Shown: piece after piece, positions 1 to 9,726 of the stretch
Layout of the letters: each line of letters opens with the position of its first letter
Numbering within the stretch: position 1 is the stretch's first letter
Assembly: GCF_023923225.1 (NCBI RefSeq)
Contig: NZ_CP099489.1
Coordinates: 4,216,001-4,280,000 of the forward strand
DNA length: 64,000 bases
Reading direction: 5' to 3'
From: Ornithinimicrobium faecis
GTDB taxonomy: Bacteria > Actinomycetota > Actinomycetes > Actinomycetales > Dermatophilaceae
Translations under genes and position numbers: made by a program
Notes under the pieces: generated by a model
What the model was told of the DNA's origin: nothing
Seen by the model: the letters and a program-made list of their open reading frames with translations, nothing else
The model's database searches: none

Positions 1-65
1 GATCAACAGCACCACGCCACCTGCGCGTCGCCCGAGATTCACTCCAGCACAGCACACTCCGGCTC

Positions 66-962
66 GTGGGACAGACCAGGACCGGCCGGTGGAACCGCCG
101 GCACACGCTGCTGGCAGCGGCGCTGCTCCTGCCCAACCTCGTGCTGCTGATCGTCTTCACCTACCGCCCACTGATCGACAACATCCGGCTCAGCTTCTTC
201 CAGTGGAACCTCGGCAGCCCGACCTCCACCTTCCTCGGGTGGGACAACTACGTCGAGTGGTTTACCAGTGACGACAGCCGCACAGTGCTGTGGAACACGC
301 TCATCTTCACCAGCGTCGCGGTGATCGGGTCGATGGCACTGGGCCTGTCCCTGGCCCTGCTGCTGGACCAGAAGCTGTTCGGCCGGGGCGCGGTGCGCTC
401 GCTGGTGTTCGCCCCGTTCGTGCTCTCTGGGGCCGCGGTCGGGGTCGCCTTCCAGTTCATCTTCACCCCCACCTTCGGGTTGGTGCCGGACTTGCTCACC
501 ACGATCGGCATCACGCCACCGAACTTCTATCAGTCATCCGGGTGGGCGCTGTTCATGGTGACTTTGACCTACATCTGGAAGAACCTCGGCTACACCTTCG
601 TGATCTACCTCGCGGCCCTCCAGGGTCGGCGCCGCGACCTGGACGAGGCCGCCGAGATCGATGCCGCCTCCGGCTGGACCCGGTTCCGCCAGGTCGTCTG
701 GCCACAGCTGCGCCCGGCCACCTTCTTCCTGCTGATCACCGTGTTGCTCAACAGTTTTCAGGTCTTCGACGTGATCCACACGATGACCCGCGGCGGCCCG
801 TACGGCAACGCCACGACGACGATGGTCTACCAGATCTATCAGGAGACCTACACCAACCGGCGCGCCGGCTACGGCGCGACCGTCGCCTCGATCATGTTCG
901 TCGCCCTGCTGGTCGTCACCCTGGTCCAGGTCTGGGTCATGGAGCGGGGGCGGGAGAAGTGA
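66..962 (+). CDS. Carbohydrate ABC transporter permease (UgpA/MalF-like)
   Basis: Inner-membrane permease of a carbohydrate-type ABC importer, 298 residues, close to the usual length for UgpA/MalF-type proteins. The N-terminal transmembrane helix (about residues 15-35) is followed by five more hydrophobic segments. The EAA loop that docks on the ATPase is visible near residues 195-215 (EAAEIDAASGWTRF). The start is a GTG; nothing upstream in the window allows a better choice. It overlaps the next permease by four bases (GTGA), so the two are translationally coupled. With the downstream binding protein and ATPase the order is permease-permease-binding protein-ATPase, as in actinobacterial ugpAEBC, which suggests glycerol-3-phosphate, a glycerophosphodiester or an oligosaccharide as substrate. 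The family is certain; the substrate is inferred. Confidence 0.9.
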   Translation: MGQTRTGRWNRRHTLLAAALLLPNLVLLIVFTYRPLIDNIRLSFFQWNLGSPTSTFLGWDNYVEWFTSDDSRTVLWNTLIFTSVAVIGSMALGLSLALLLDQKLFGRGAVRSLVFAPFVLSGAAVGVAFQFIFTPTFGLVPDLLTTIGITPPNFYQSSGWALFMVTLTYIWKNLGYTFVIYLAALQGRRRDLDEAAEIDAASGWTRFRQVVWPQLRPATFFLLITVLLNSFQVFDVIHTMTRGGPYGNATTTMVYQIYQETYTNRRAGYGATVASIMFVALLVVTLVQVWVMERGREK

Positions 963-1816
963 GCACGTATGCCGAGGTGGCACCGCACGAGCGCCGTCAC
1001 CTGCTCCCTCTGCTGGGTGGCTACCTGGCCATGCTCCTAGTCGTGCTGGTGATCGCGTTGCCGCTCTACTGGATCGTGGCCACCTCCCTCAAGGAGCGGC
1101 CGGACATCTACACCGTGCCGGTGACCTGGGTCCCGAACCCGGTCACCCTGGAAAACTACGACGGTGTTCGGCAGGGTGTGCCCTTCCTCACCTTCCTGCG
1201 CAACTCGGTCCTCATCACCGGGGTGCTGACCATCGTGCAGGTGGTGCTGGGCGTGCTCTCCGCCTTTGCGCTGTCCTTCCTGCGCTTTCCGGGGCGGACC
1301 CTCGTCCTGCTGCTCATCATCGCCGCACTCATGGTGCCCAACCAGATCACCTGGATCAGCAACTACGCCCTGGTCAGCCAGCTGGGCTGGCGCAACAGCT
1401 TCATCGGGATCATCGTCCCCCTCGCAGGGGTGGCCTTCGGCACCTTCCTGCTGCGCAACCACTTTGTCTCTCTCCCCAAAGAGATCGTCGAGGCCGCCGA
1501 GATGGACCACGCCGGCCCGTTCACCATGCTCTGGCGGGTCGTGCTGCCGATGTCCTGGCCGACCGTCATCGCGTTCACGCTCATCACCATCGTCAACGAG
1601 TGGAACCAGTATCTGTGGCCGCTGCTCATCGCCGAGGGCTCGGACACCGCGCCCCTGCCGGTTGGCCTGACCCAGCTCCAGGACGCCGAGGGCTTCACCA
1701 ACTGGGGTCCGGTCATGGCCGGGACGGTGCTGACCATGCTGCCGATCCTCATCGTCTTCCTGCTCCTGCAGCGCCACATGATCAAGGGCCTGACCGCCGG
1801 GGCGGTGAAGGGCTAA
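959..1816 (+). CDS. Carbohydrate ABC transporter permease (UgpE/MalG-like)
   Basis: Second permease of the importer, 285 residues. I chose the GTG at 959 because it overlaps the preceding stop (GTGA) and gives a typical MalG-type N-terminus with a membrane helix at about residues 18-40. The EAA loop is near residues 180-200 (EAAEMDHAGPFTMLW), and six hydrophobic segments are visible. It would pair with the upstream permease to form the channel and dock on the ATPase encoded at 3249. An 82-base gap with a GAAGGAGA ribosome-binding site separates it from the binding-protein gene. Family certain, substrate not determinable from the sequence. Confidence 0.9.
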   Translation: MSTYAEVAPHERRHLLPLLGGYLAMLLVVLVIALPLYWIVATSLKERPDIYTVPVTWVPNPVTLENYDGVRQGVPFLTFLRNSVLITGVLTIVQVVLGVLSAFALSFLRFPGRTLVLLLIIAALMVPNQITWISNYALVSQLGWRNSFIGIIVPLAGVAFGTFLLRNHFVSLPKEIVEAAEMDHAGPFTMLWRVVLPMSWPTVIAFTLITIVNEWNQYLWPLLIAEGSDTAPLPVGLTQLQDAEGFTNWGPVMAGTVLTMLPILIVFLLLQRHMIKGLTAGAVKG

Positions 1817-1898
1817 AGCAGACGACCCAGGCGTTCACGCCCAACCCGACCACACGGCATACCCGAACACCCCCTGCACCACCCACGAAGGAGACACC

Positions 1899-3212
1899 AT
1901 GAGTCGCAGCACCCGCAGATCCCTGACCCTGATCTCGGTGGCGCTCAGCGCCACCCTGCTCGCCTCCTGCGCCGGCACCGGCAACGCCGAAGCGGGCGAT
2001 GACGCCGACAGCGAGACCGGAGGCGGCGAGGCCGTCGAGAGCATCACCTTCTGGTCCAACCACCCCGGCGGATCCAAGGAAATCGAGGAGGCGATCATCG
2101 CCGACTACGAGGAGGAGACGGGGATCACCGTCGAGCTGGTCACGGCCGGCGCCAACTACGAGGAGGTCGCCAACCGTTTCGACGCCGCCCAGGCCGGGGG
2201 CGAGTTGCCGGACGTCGTCGTCGCCTCGGACGTCACCTGGTTCCCGATGATGCTCAACAACGCGATCACCCCGGTCGACGAGCTGTGGGAGTCCCAGGAG
2301 GTGGACAGCGAGAACTACGTCGACTCCCTGCGCGAGGACTACCTCCACGAGGACGAGCACTTCGCGATGCCCTACGCCCGCTCGACCCCAATCGTCTACT
2401 ACAACAAGGACATGTGGTCCGCCGCCGGCCTGCCCGACCGCGGCCCGGAGACCTGGGAGGAGTTCGCCGAGTGGGCGCCCCAGCTCACCGAGGCCAACGA
2501 CGGGCTGCCCGCCCTGGTGCTGCCCAACGGCAGCGATTACCTGGACTGGCACTTCCAGGGGATGCTGTGGACCTTCGGCGGCTCCTACTCCTCGGAGTGG
2601 GACGTGAACCTCACCGCCCCCGAGACCATCGCGGCCGGTGAGTTCCTCCAGGAGCAGGTGGAGGCCGGCAACATCGCCGTCGCGACCGACGCCAACAGCG
2701 ACTTCGCCGCCGGTCAGGCCGCGGCCCTGCTGCAGTCGACCGGCTCGCTCGGTGGGCTGACCGAGACCGCCACCTTCGACCTGGCGACCGCCTTCTTCCC
2801 CGGCCCCTCGCCGCGCACCACCACCGGTGGCGCGGGCGTGGCGATCTCCAACGACATCCCCGATGAGCGCAAGGCGGCGGCGATGGACTTCATCGCCTAC
2901 CTCACCAACGCGGAGAACACCGCAACCTTCAGCCAGGGCACGGGCTACATGCCGGTCCGCAAGGACGCCGTGGAGTCCGAGGAGGTGCAGGCCTACCTGG
3001 AGGAGAACCCGAACTTCCGCACGGCCGTCGAGCAGCTCGCCGAGATCGCGCCGCAGGACTACGCCCGCGTGTTCGTGCCCGGTGGCGGTGCCCGCATCGG
3101 CGCCGCCCTGGACCGGATCACCACCGGCGGCGAAGACGTCACCACGGTCTTCACCGAGCTGCAGGAGGAGACCGAGGAGGTCATCGAGCGGGACGTCAAC
3201 CCCCAGCTCTGA
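1899..3212 (+). CDS. Extracellular solute-binding lipoprotein (UgpB-like)
   Basis: Substrate-binding protein of the importer, 437 residues. The N-terminus is a lipoprotein signal peptide with a lipobox ending LLASC, acylated Cys at residue 24, followed by an acidic linker, so the mature protein is anchored on the outer face of the membrane. The body shows the family-1 binding-protein pattern (ITFWSNHPGGSKEIEEAI; PDVVVASDVTWFPMM; MPYARSTPIVYYNKDMW). The stretch around residues 105-125 resembles UgpB, which binds glycerol-3-phosphate or glycerophosphocholine, but a sugar is equally possible. Its place between the permeases and the ATPase supports assignment to this importer. Confidence 0.88.
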   Translation: MSRSTRRSLTLISVALSATLLASCAGTGNAEAGDDADSETGGGEAVESITFWSNHPGGSKEIEEAIIADYEEETGITVELVTAGANYEEVANRFDAAQAGGELPDVVVASDVTWFPMMLNNAITPVDELWESQEVDSENYVDSLREDYLHEDEHFAMPYARSTPIVYYNKDMWSAAGLPDRGPETWEEFAEWAPQLTEANDGLPALVLPNGSDYLDWHFQGMLWTFGGSYSSEWDVNLTAPETIAAGEFLQEQVEAGNIAVATDANSDFAAGQAAALLQSTGSLGGLTETATFDLATAFFPGPSPRTTTGGAGVAISNDIPDERKAAAMDFIAYLTNAENTATFSQGTGYMPVRKDAVESEEVQAYLEENPNFRTAVEQLAEIAPQDYARVFVPGGGARIGAALDRITTGGEDVTTVFTELQEETEEVIERDVNPQL

Positions 3213-3248
3213 GCCCGCCCAACCCGACCACCACCACGAGGAACCCCC

Positions 3249-4355
3249 ATGGCCACTGTGACCTTTGACCGAGCGACCCGCACCTTCCCCGGCAGCGAGC
3301 GCGCAGCGGTCGACGCACTGGAGCTGGAGGTCGCCGACGGCGAGTTCCTCGTGGTGGTCGGACCCTCCGGCTGCGGCAAGTCCACCTCGCTGCGCATGCT
3401 GGCCGGGTTGGAGCCGGTCACCAGCGGCAGCATCCGCATCGACGGGCAGGACGTCACCGAGACACGCGCCCGGGACCGGGATGTGGCGATGGTCTTCCAG
3501 AGCTATGCGCTGTATCCCAACATGACGGCCGGCGAGAACATGGCTTTTGCGTTGCGCAACACCGGAGTTGCCCGTGCTGAGATCACCCGGCGGGTGGCCG
3601 AGGCCGCCCGCATCCTGCAGCTGGAGGACCTGCTGGATCGGCGGCCGGCCCGCATGTCCGGCGGTCAGCGGCAACGCGTTGCGATGGGCCGCGCAATCGT
3701 GCGTCAGCCCAAGGTCTTCTGCATGGACGAGCCGCTGTCGAACCTGGACGCCAAGTTGCGGGTCTCCACCCGTGGCCAGATCGCCGACCTGCAGGAGCGG
3801 CTGGGCATCACCACGGTCTATGTCACCCACGACCAGACCGAGGCGATGACGATGGGCGACCGGGTCTGTGTGCTGCGCGACGGCCTGCTGCAGCAGGTCG
3901 GCACCCCGACCGAGCTCTATGAGAACCCGGTCAACACCTTCGTCGCCGGCTTCATCGGGTCGCCGGCCATCAACTTCCTCGACGGGGTCAGCGTCCACGG
4001 TGGGGAGGCCCTCATCGCTCCCACGCTGCGGATCCGGTTGCGCACCAAGGACATCACGGGGCCGGTGACGGTCGGCCTGCGCCCCGAGGGGTTTGACATC
4101 GTGAGCGCTGGCAGTCGGGGCGCACAGGACGAGCTCGAGGTCACCGTGCAGCGTCTGGAGCGGCTGGGCTCGGAGACCTATGCCTTTGTCACCCCGATTG
4201 TCAGCGATGGCGTCACGGTCCCCGGCGGCCACCTGATCGTGCGCCTGGACAAGCGGCAGCAGGTGCAGGTCGAGCAGCGGCTGCGCCTGAGGGTCCACCC
4301 CGAGGAGGAGCTCGTCTTTGACGGCGACGGCGCCCGGATCCCCCACGAGGCCTGA
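3249..4355 (+). CDS. ABC transporter ATP-binding protein (UgpC/MsmK-like)
   Basis: Cytoplasmic ATPase energising the importer, 368 residues. Walker A is GPSGCGKST (about residues 38-46), the Q-loop lies in VFQSYALYPNM, the signature is MSGGQRQRVAMGRA, Walker B is VFCMDEPLSNLD and the H-loop is VTHDQTEA. A C-terminal TOBE/OB region follows from about residue 240 (SPAINFLDG), as in UgpC, MsmK and MalK. In many actinobacteria one such ATPase serves several sugar importers, so its use may extend beyond this operon. It is the last gene of the operon; no clear terminator follows. Confidence 0.92.
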   Translation: MATVTFDRATRTFPGSERAAVDALELEVADGEFLVVVGPSGCGKSTSLRMLAGLEPVTSGSIRIDGQDVTETRARDRDVAMVFQSYALYPNMTAGENMAFALRNTGVARAEITRRVAEAARILQLEDLLDRRPARMSGGQRQRVAMGRAIVRQPKVFCMDEPLSNLDAKLRVSTRGQIADLQERLGITTVYVTHDQTEAMTMGDRVCVLRDGLLQQVGTPTELYENPVNTFVAGFIGSPAINFLDGVSVHGGEALIAPTLRIRLRTKDITGPVTVGLRPEGFDIVSAGSRGAQDELEVTVQRLERLGSETYAFVTPIVSDGVTVPGGHLIVRLDKRQQVQVEQRLRLRVHPEEELVFDGDGARIPHEA

Positions 4356-4567
4356 GACCGGGCGTATGCCGCCTGGCTGGCTTGCGTGATTCCGGTGCGG
4401 CCGGGGTGGGCGACATCCTCCCGATCAGCGGGACAGCCTGAGCGTCACCACCGGTTCGGGGACTCGCCGCACAGACCACAGTCACCGTTCAGGCACACGA
4501 CTTACGGTGAGTCGGACCGTTTGCCCCTGACAGACCGACTCTCCGATGCCCCTGGAGGTCTCGCCCC

Positions 4568-6289
4568 ATGCTCCACCGGTGTGTGCTGCGCGCTGCCCTG
4601 ATCGTTGCGCTCGCCCTGGTGACCGTGCCTGCTCTGGCTGGCCTCACGGCTCCCACCCCGGCCCAGGCAGCCTCGGCCGACGCGACCCCTGCTGCTCCCC
4701 CAGGAGTCGCGCACCCGATCAGCGGCTTCTTCGTCTCGCCCGGCACGACCGACGCCGAGAACGCCGAGACCCTGCGCCAGATCCAGGAGGCGGGTGGAGA
4801 CACCGTGATCACCTTTGGCTCGACGCTGCGCAGCGGCTCCCTGGACGCGAAGGACCGCATCCGCACCGGCGACGAGCTCGACCCAGCCTTCGCTGCCTGT
4901 CTGATCGGTGGCAAGCCCTGCGCCGCCACGATGCGCCAGCTCGGGACGATCGACCAGGTCTTCACGTTCGCCAACCACAGCCACCTCGCCAAGGGGGCCC
5001 TGCGCTGCCCGCAGGACCGGGCACTCAGCAGCAAGGGGCAACGGTTCACCCTCCTGCTCATCCCGACCCAGGGCACCGGGTGCACGTCGGAGAACGGGAC
5101 CTATGACCTGGTGGCCATTCACGGCGGGCCGGCGACGGCTGCCGACCGCACCACCTCCCTGCTGAGGGCAGCAGACCAGGCCGGGGTGACGGCATACATC
5201 GGGATGCCGTCGGTGCAGAAGCGCGCGGATGTCCCGTGGTTGCCGGACCCGAGTTATCAGCACACCTTCGCCCAGTTCACCGACCGGTTCCTGCGAGAGC
5301 ACAAGTCGCGGGGCACCACCGCGGCACTGGCCGGCTTCTATCACCACACCGAGATGCCGGTGGCTGGCGACCCGGACGTCTGGCAGCCTGTGCTGGACCT
5401 GTATCGACTGCAGAACCAGGCGATTGCGCGGGTCTTCCCCGGCAAGAGTGCGCTCGTGTCGCCCTACCTCGACAATCGTCGCTCCGCCAACGAGGGACTC
5501 AGCGCTGACCAGCTTGCCTCCCGGACGCAGGCCGGCGCACAGGCCATTGCCCAGACGGCCTCCGGCGTGCCACTGACGGTCGCCCTCCAGGACGGCATGG
5601 GCACCGGCAAGGGCGGCGCCTTTCACGTCAACCAGGCCAAGGCACCGGTCGACGGACCGGCCGCCAAGCTCGTGGGCGGTGGCACCTGGGGGCAGAACTA
5701 TCTGCTGTCGGTCAGTGAGTCGTTCAGCGCTGCCCGGGCGGGGCTGGAGGGCACCGGTGCCACCCTGTGGGCGAACGTCGAGGGGATGACGCCGCAAGAC
5801 ACACCGGGCGCTCAGGGTTGTGGCACCGGCGAGCGCGGGCAGACCACCAAGAACCGGTTGGACCAGCAGGTGCAGGCCGTCGGCCGGTTCACCGCCAAGA
5901 ACATCTCGTTCATGTGGGATCCCTTCTACACCTGCCAGGTGGGCGGCGCCATGCTGGCCGATGCGCTCACGACGCACGGCAGCGCTCCGGTGGTGACCAA
6001 TGCCGCTCTGGCCCCGGATCGGAATGTCCTGTGGCTGGCTGGCTACAACCTCGCCGGGTCCAGCGTGCGCGTGAAGTATGTCGACACTCATGGCAAGGTG
6101 CATCAGGCCACCTCACCGGTGAGTGTCTTCTCCGACGACTACGGCCAGCGGACCGGCCTCGATGCGGGCCTGGAGAGTGCCGATTATCAGGTGCAACTGG
6201 CCGCGCCCCAGGAGGGGAAGATCTTCATCGTCTGGGTGACCGGCCAGGACGGGACGCCGAGCAGTCGCAACTTCTCCCTGCGGCACTAA
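4568..6289 (+). CDS. Secreted glycoside-hydrolase-like protein (DUF4434-type)
   Basis: Secreted protein of 573 residues. A signal peptide (about residues 1-34, cleavage near AQA-AS) precedes a region resembling DUF4434 TIM-barrel glycosidase-like domains: PISGFFVSPG near residue 50, then an ITFGSTL strand, and AALAGFYHHTEMPVAGD with acidic residues near residue 257. The C-terminal 100 residues form a separate beta-rich part. The ATG is preceded by CTGGAGG. Its TAA (6287-6289) overlaps the stop of the convergent kinase gene, so transcription of one must read into the other. Being next to a processive glycosyltransferase operon, it may trim or bind the exported polysaccharide; that role is inferred, and catalytic activity is not shown. 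Confidence 0.6.
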   Translation: MLHRCVLRAALIVALALVTVPALAGLTAPTPAQAASADATPAAPPGVAHPISGFFVSPGTTDAENAETLRQIQEAGGDTVITFGSTLRSGSLDAKDRIRTGDELDPAFAACLIGGKPCAATMRQLGTIDQVFTFANHSHLAKGALRCPQDRALSSKGQRFTLLLIPTQGTGCTSENGTYDLVAIHGGPATAADRTTSLLRAADQAGVTAYIGMPSVQKRADVPWLPDPSYQHTFAQFTDRFLREHKSRGTTAALAGFYHHTEMPVAGDPDVWQPVLDLYRLQNQAIARVFPGKSALVSPYLDNRRSANEGLSADQLASRTQAGAQAIAQTASGVPLTVALQDGMGTGKGGAFHVNQAKAPVDGPAAKLVGGGTWGQNYLLSVSESFSAARAGLEGTGATLWANVEGMTPQDTPGAQGCGTGERGQTTKNRLDQQVQAVGRFTAKNISFMWDPFYTCQVGGAMLADALTTHGSAPVVTNAALAPDRNVLWLAGYNLAGSSVRVKYVDTHGKVHQATSPVSVFSDDYGQRTGLDAGLESADYQVQLAAPQEGKIFIVWVTGQDGTPSSRNFSLRH

Positions 6290-8268
6290 CCGTCAGCGGG
6301 CTCCTCGGGTGTGGCCGGGTCAAGCAGTGGCAGGCTCAGGGTCACCGTGGTGCCCACGCCTTCCTGGGAAGCCAGCTCGACGGACCCTCCGTGCGACTCC
6401 GCGATCTTGCGGACGATGGCCAGTCCCAGCCCGGTGCCCTGCACCTGGCCCTGCTGGGCGTTGCTGGCGCGATAGAACTGGGTGAACAGGCCCGCGAGGT
6501 CCGCCTCGGGGATGCCCATGCCGGTGTCGGTGCATTCCAGCAGCACCAAGTCCTCCTCGACTGTCGCACTCAGTCGCACCTGTCCCCCGATGTTGGTGAA
6601 CTTGATCGCGTTGCTGACCACATTGCCCAGCGCACGCTCCAACTGGTCCCGGTCAGCACGCACCGGCGCCGGCTGGGCGACCTCCCCCACGCGCAGGTCG
6701 ACCTGGGCGTTGCGTGCCACCGGGTGCATGGACTCCACCACCCGCGAGATCACCTCGTGGACCTCGACCGGACGGCGGTGCATGCTGGCCTGGCCGCTGT
6801 CCAGCCGGTTCAGGAGCAGCAGGTCGTCGATGAGCGCACGCAACCGTCCGGCGTTGCGGGAGACGACGCCCAGCGCCTGAGCCTGCCGCTCGTTGAGCGG
6901 TCCGAAGTCACCATCCTCGAGGAGCTCCAGATAGCCAGCCATCGAGGTCAGCGGAGTGCGCAGCTCGTGGCTCGTGGTGGCCATAAAGTCGCTCTTCTGC
7001 CGGTCCAGGTCATACATCGAGGTCATCATCCGGCGCACCGCCAGAGCGGTCGTCAGATAGCCGGCGAACCGGTCCAGGGCGTCCAGCTCACCACCCGGCC
7101 ACCGATAGGGCTCCCACCGCGCCACACACAGGACACCGAACATGTTGTCGGGGACGGCCAGCGGCAGCAGCACCCACGACGCGACGCCATGTCGCTCCGC
7201 GGCGGCAGCCAGTGACGCAGGCACACCCGTGGCCACCTGCTCAGGATGGTTAGCCAGAACCCTGCCGTGCTCCAGGGCGGCCGCCAGGTCCTCTCCCGGC
7301 ACGCCGTCCAACAGCGAGCCGTGGGGTGATGCGGTCAGCAGGCTGGCGTGCTCGTGTCGCGTCACCTCGTGCAACGACAGACGGTCGACCCCCAAACCAT
7401 CCCGGATCGTCACGCAGGCCCGGTCCCACTCCTCGGGGGCGGACGACAACTGGCTGGCCACCTTGATGGTCGCGCGGTAGAGCTCGAGCTGTCGCACCCT
7501 GGCCCGCTCCAGCTCGGCGTTCTCGTCGGCCAGCTCGTTGAAAGCGGTGGCGACGGCGACGACCTCGGTGGCCCCTGCCGTGGTGTCAGCACGCACGTCC
7601 ACCGAGCCCTGGCGGTGGCGGCTCACGACCGACTCCAGGTCCTGCAACGGTCGTGCCAGCCGCCGCAGTGCCAGACCGCTCTGGCCGCGGGTGATGAGGA
7701 GGCCCCCCAGGCCAACCAGTCCGGTGGCGAGTGCCAAACCACTCATCAACTGGGTGTATCTGTCGCGACGTTCCTGTCGGATGTCCGACATGTCCGTGAC
7801 CAGTGCCGCATGAGCGTCGGTGACCACGTCGAAGGCGTCCACCGAGTCCACGAGCGAGGGCTCAGCCCCGGCCTGCACCCGCGCGATCTCCGCCTCGGCC
7901 AGCTCAAACCACTCGGTGCTGGCCGCGTCGAAGTCCGCCGCCACCTCGGGCTTGCCGATCATGGCCGAGCGTTCCTGGAAGGAGTCATGGCTCTCGGTGA
8001 AGGCGGCGCGGTGTCGGGTATAGCTGTCGAGGAACCCCTGGTCCCGGGTGACGAGGAAACCCTGAAAGCTGGTCTGCGCGTCGGTGACATTGATCCGCAT
8101 CAGATTGCTGTCATCCACCATCGGCGTGATCTCACGAGTGACCTGCCGGACCTCCTGCTGGATCAGCAGCACAGAGACCAGCGAGAGAGCGGTCATCCCC
8201 AGAATGATGACCGACAGGACGAGCACGAGCCGTCGCAGCACCCGTCGGACGGTGTCCCGGGGACTCAC
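6286..8268 (-). CDS. Membrane sensor histidine kinase (CHASE3-like, HAMP, GAF, HisKA, HATPase)
   Basis: Sensor kinase of 660 residues. I chose the GTG at 8268 because it overlaps the stop of the upstream glycosyltransferase gene (GTGA) and begins just before the first membrane helix (about residues 12-35). A helical extracytoplasmic region of CHASE3 type and a second helix near residue 190 follow, then a HAMP segment, a GAF-like domain (about 270-420), the dimerisation box TTSHELRTPLTSM with phospho-acceptor His434, and the ATPase boxes NVVSNAIKF, DTGMGIPEADL and GTGLGLAIV. It is the last gene of an operon that starts with a receiver-only regulator, the likely phosphorylation partner. The signal is unknown. 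Confidence 0.9.
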   Translation of the reverse strand: MSPRDTVRRVLRRLVLVLSVIILGMTALSLVSVLLIQQEVRQVTREITPMVDDSNLMRINVTDAQTSFQGFLVTRDQGFLDSYTRHRAAFTESHDSFQERSAMIGKPEVAADFDAASTEWFELAEAEIARVQAGAEPSLVDSVDAFDVVTDAHAALVTDMSDIRQERRDRYTQLMSGLALATGLVGLGGLLITRGQSGLALRRLARPLQDLESVVSRHRQGSVDVRADTTAGATEVVAVATAFNELADENAELERARVRQLELYRATIKVASQLSSAPEEWDRACVTIRDGLGVDRLSLHEVTRHEHASLLTASPHGSLLDGVPGEDLAAALEHGRVLANHPEQVATGVPASLAAAAERHGVASWVLLPLAVPDNMFGVLCVARWEPYRWPGGELDALDRFAGYLTTALAVRRMMTSMYDLDRQKSDFMATTSHELRTPLTSMAGYLELLEDGDFGPLNERQAQALGVVSRNAGRLRALIDDLLLLNRLDSGQASMHRRPVEVHEVISRVVESMHPVARNAQVDLRVGEVAQPAPVRADRDQLERALGNVVSNAIKFTNIGGQVRLSATVEEDLVLLECTDTGMGIPEADLAGLFTQFYRASNAQQGQVQGTGLGLAIVRKIAESHGGSVELASQEGVGTTVTLSLPLLDPATPEEPADG

Positions 8269-9722
8269 TGGCCCTCCCCTGAGCTCTGGTTCGTCGCAAA
8301 CCCCGTGCGCGTCATCGTGCCCCACTCCTGTTTGCGACCGATCAGGCTGTGCCACCAGCCTTCCAGGCGCCAGACCGCGGTCAGCTGCCGGTAGCCGACG
8401 TTCTCGAGCACGGCCACCCACAGGGTGGTCAGCAGGTCCCGCCACCGGGGATACTTGTGGAAACTGAGCTCCTCCACCGTCATCGCGGCAAGGGTCACCA
8501 GGATCGCGTAGGCATAGGCAACTGCCATGAACAGCAGGAAGTAACCGACGTCGACCACCCCGAGCAACCAGCCGGCCACCACGAGGATCAGCCCGAACAG
8601 CTCGAGGAGCGGCGCGAAGAGCTCAAAGAACCAGTAGTAGGGCACGGCAATCAGCCCGACCCGGCCATAGCGCGGATTGAACGTCATCCCGCGGTAGGCC
8701 CACAGTGTCTCCCAGAGGCCGCGGTGCCACCGGGCGCGTTGTTTGCGCAGCACCCCGGCCGTCTCTGGAACCTCTGTCCAGCAGATCGGCTCCTGGATGA
8801 ACTTCACGGCATAGTCGCGACGCTGTCTGCGCATGTGCCGGTGCACGCGCATCACCAGCTCGAAGTCCTCCCCGATGCTGTCGGGGTCCAAACCGCCGAC
8901 CTCGACGAGAACATCGCGCCGGAAGATGCCAAAGGCCCCACTGATCAGGATCAGCGCCTTGAGCCGGGACCACCCGGAGCGGCCGAGGTGGAAGGCCCGC
9001 AGGTATTCGACCACCTGGACCCGTGGCAGGAAGCGCCGCGGCATCCGCACCCTGATGACCCGGCCACTGTGCACCACGCAGTCGTTGACCACCCGGATCA
9101 CCCCGCCGGCGGCGACCGTGCGCACTGGGTCGTCGGCGAAGGGACGGGCGATGGCCAGCAGAGCGTCCGCGTCCAGGATGGAGTCGGAGTCGACGAAGAC
9201 GACCAGATCCTCGGTGGCGAAGTTGACGCCGACATTGATCGAGTCCGACCGCCCCGAGTTGGCCTTGCGCACGACGGTCAGGCGCGTGCGACCGTCGCGG
9301 GGCACGTGCACCGAGGTGGCCTGCTCGCGCACCGTCAGGTCCTGAGCCATCCTGCGCGGCACCTCGACCAGGTCAAAGGCCGTGCGCAGGGCCTCGAAAC
9401 CGCCGTCCGTGCTGCCGTCGTCCACCACGACGACCTCGTGCTGCGGATAGTGCAGGGACAGCATGGCGCGCACGGCCTCGCGGATGCCAGCCTCCTCGTT
9501 GTGCATCGGTGTCACCACGCTGACGCCCGGCACCAGACCGGAACCGAGCAGCTCGTCCCGACCGGCGTGCGGCAGTCGTCGCACGGACCGCCGAAACTCC
9601 AGCGCGGACAGCACGATCAGGATCAGGTAGGAGGAATTGATCACCAGGAAGTAGATGAGGATGGGCAGGGCGATGACGCCGAAGACGGCCTCGACGCCGG
9701 TGCGGAGTGGATCGAGAGTCAT
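8265..9722 (-). CDS. Membrane-bound processive family-2 glycosyltransferase (BcsA/HasA-like)
   Basis: Polysaccharide synthase of 485 residues. One or two N-terminal membrane helices (about residues 10-35) lead into a GT-A domain with VVVVDDGSTDGG (nucleotide binding), VFVDSDS (DxD-type metal site), GEDFEL (catalytic base) and QRARWHRG (the QxxRW motif of processive synthases). Three or four C-terminal helices would form the export channel. This is the pattern of cellulose, hyaluronan and poly-N-acetylglucosamine synthases. No PilZ domain is visible, so cyclic-di-GMP control is unlikely. It sits four bases after the HEAT-repeat gene and overlaps the kinase gene, suggesting that polymer synthesis is controlled by the kinase/receiver pair. 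The polymer is not identifiable. Confidence 0.88.
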   Translation of the reverse strand: MTLDPLRTGVEAVFGVIALPILIYFLVINSSYLILIVLSALEFRRSVRRLPHAGRDELLGSGLVPGVSVVTPMHNEEAGIREAVRAMLSLHYPQHEVVVVDDGSTDGGFEALRTAFDLVEVPRRMAQDLTVREQATSVHVPRDGRTRLTVVRKANSGRSDSINVGVNFATEDLVVFVDSDSILDADALLAIARPFADDPVRTVAAGGVIRVVNDCVVHSGRVIRVRMPRRFLPRVQVVEYLRAFHLGRSGWSRLKALILISGAFGIFRRDVLVEVGGLDPDSIGEDFELVMRVHRHMRRQRRDYAVKFIQEPICWTEVPETAGVLRKQRARWHRGLWETLWAYRGMTFNPRYGRVGLIAVPYYWFFELFAPLLELFGLILVVAGWLLGVVDVGYFLLFMAVAYAYAILVTLAAMTVEELSFHKYPRWRDLLTTLWVAVLENVGYRQLTAVWRLEGWWHSLIGRKQEWGTMTRTGFATNQSSGEGQ

Positions 9723-9726
9723 GCCC

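Noticed and set aside
1782..4346. Long antisense open frame opposite the binding-protein and ATPase genes
   Set aside because: It covers two genes with unmistakable families, has no ribosome-binding site and low-complexity content typical of GC-rich antisense frames.
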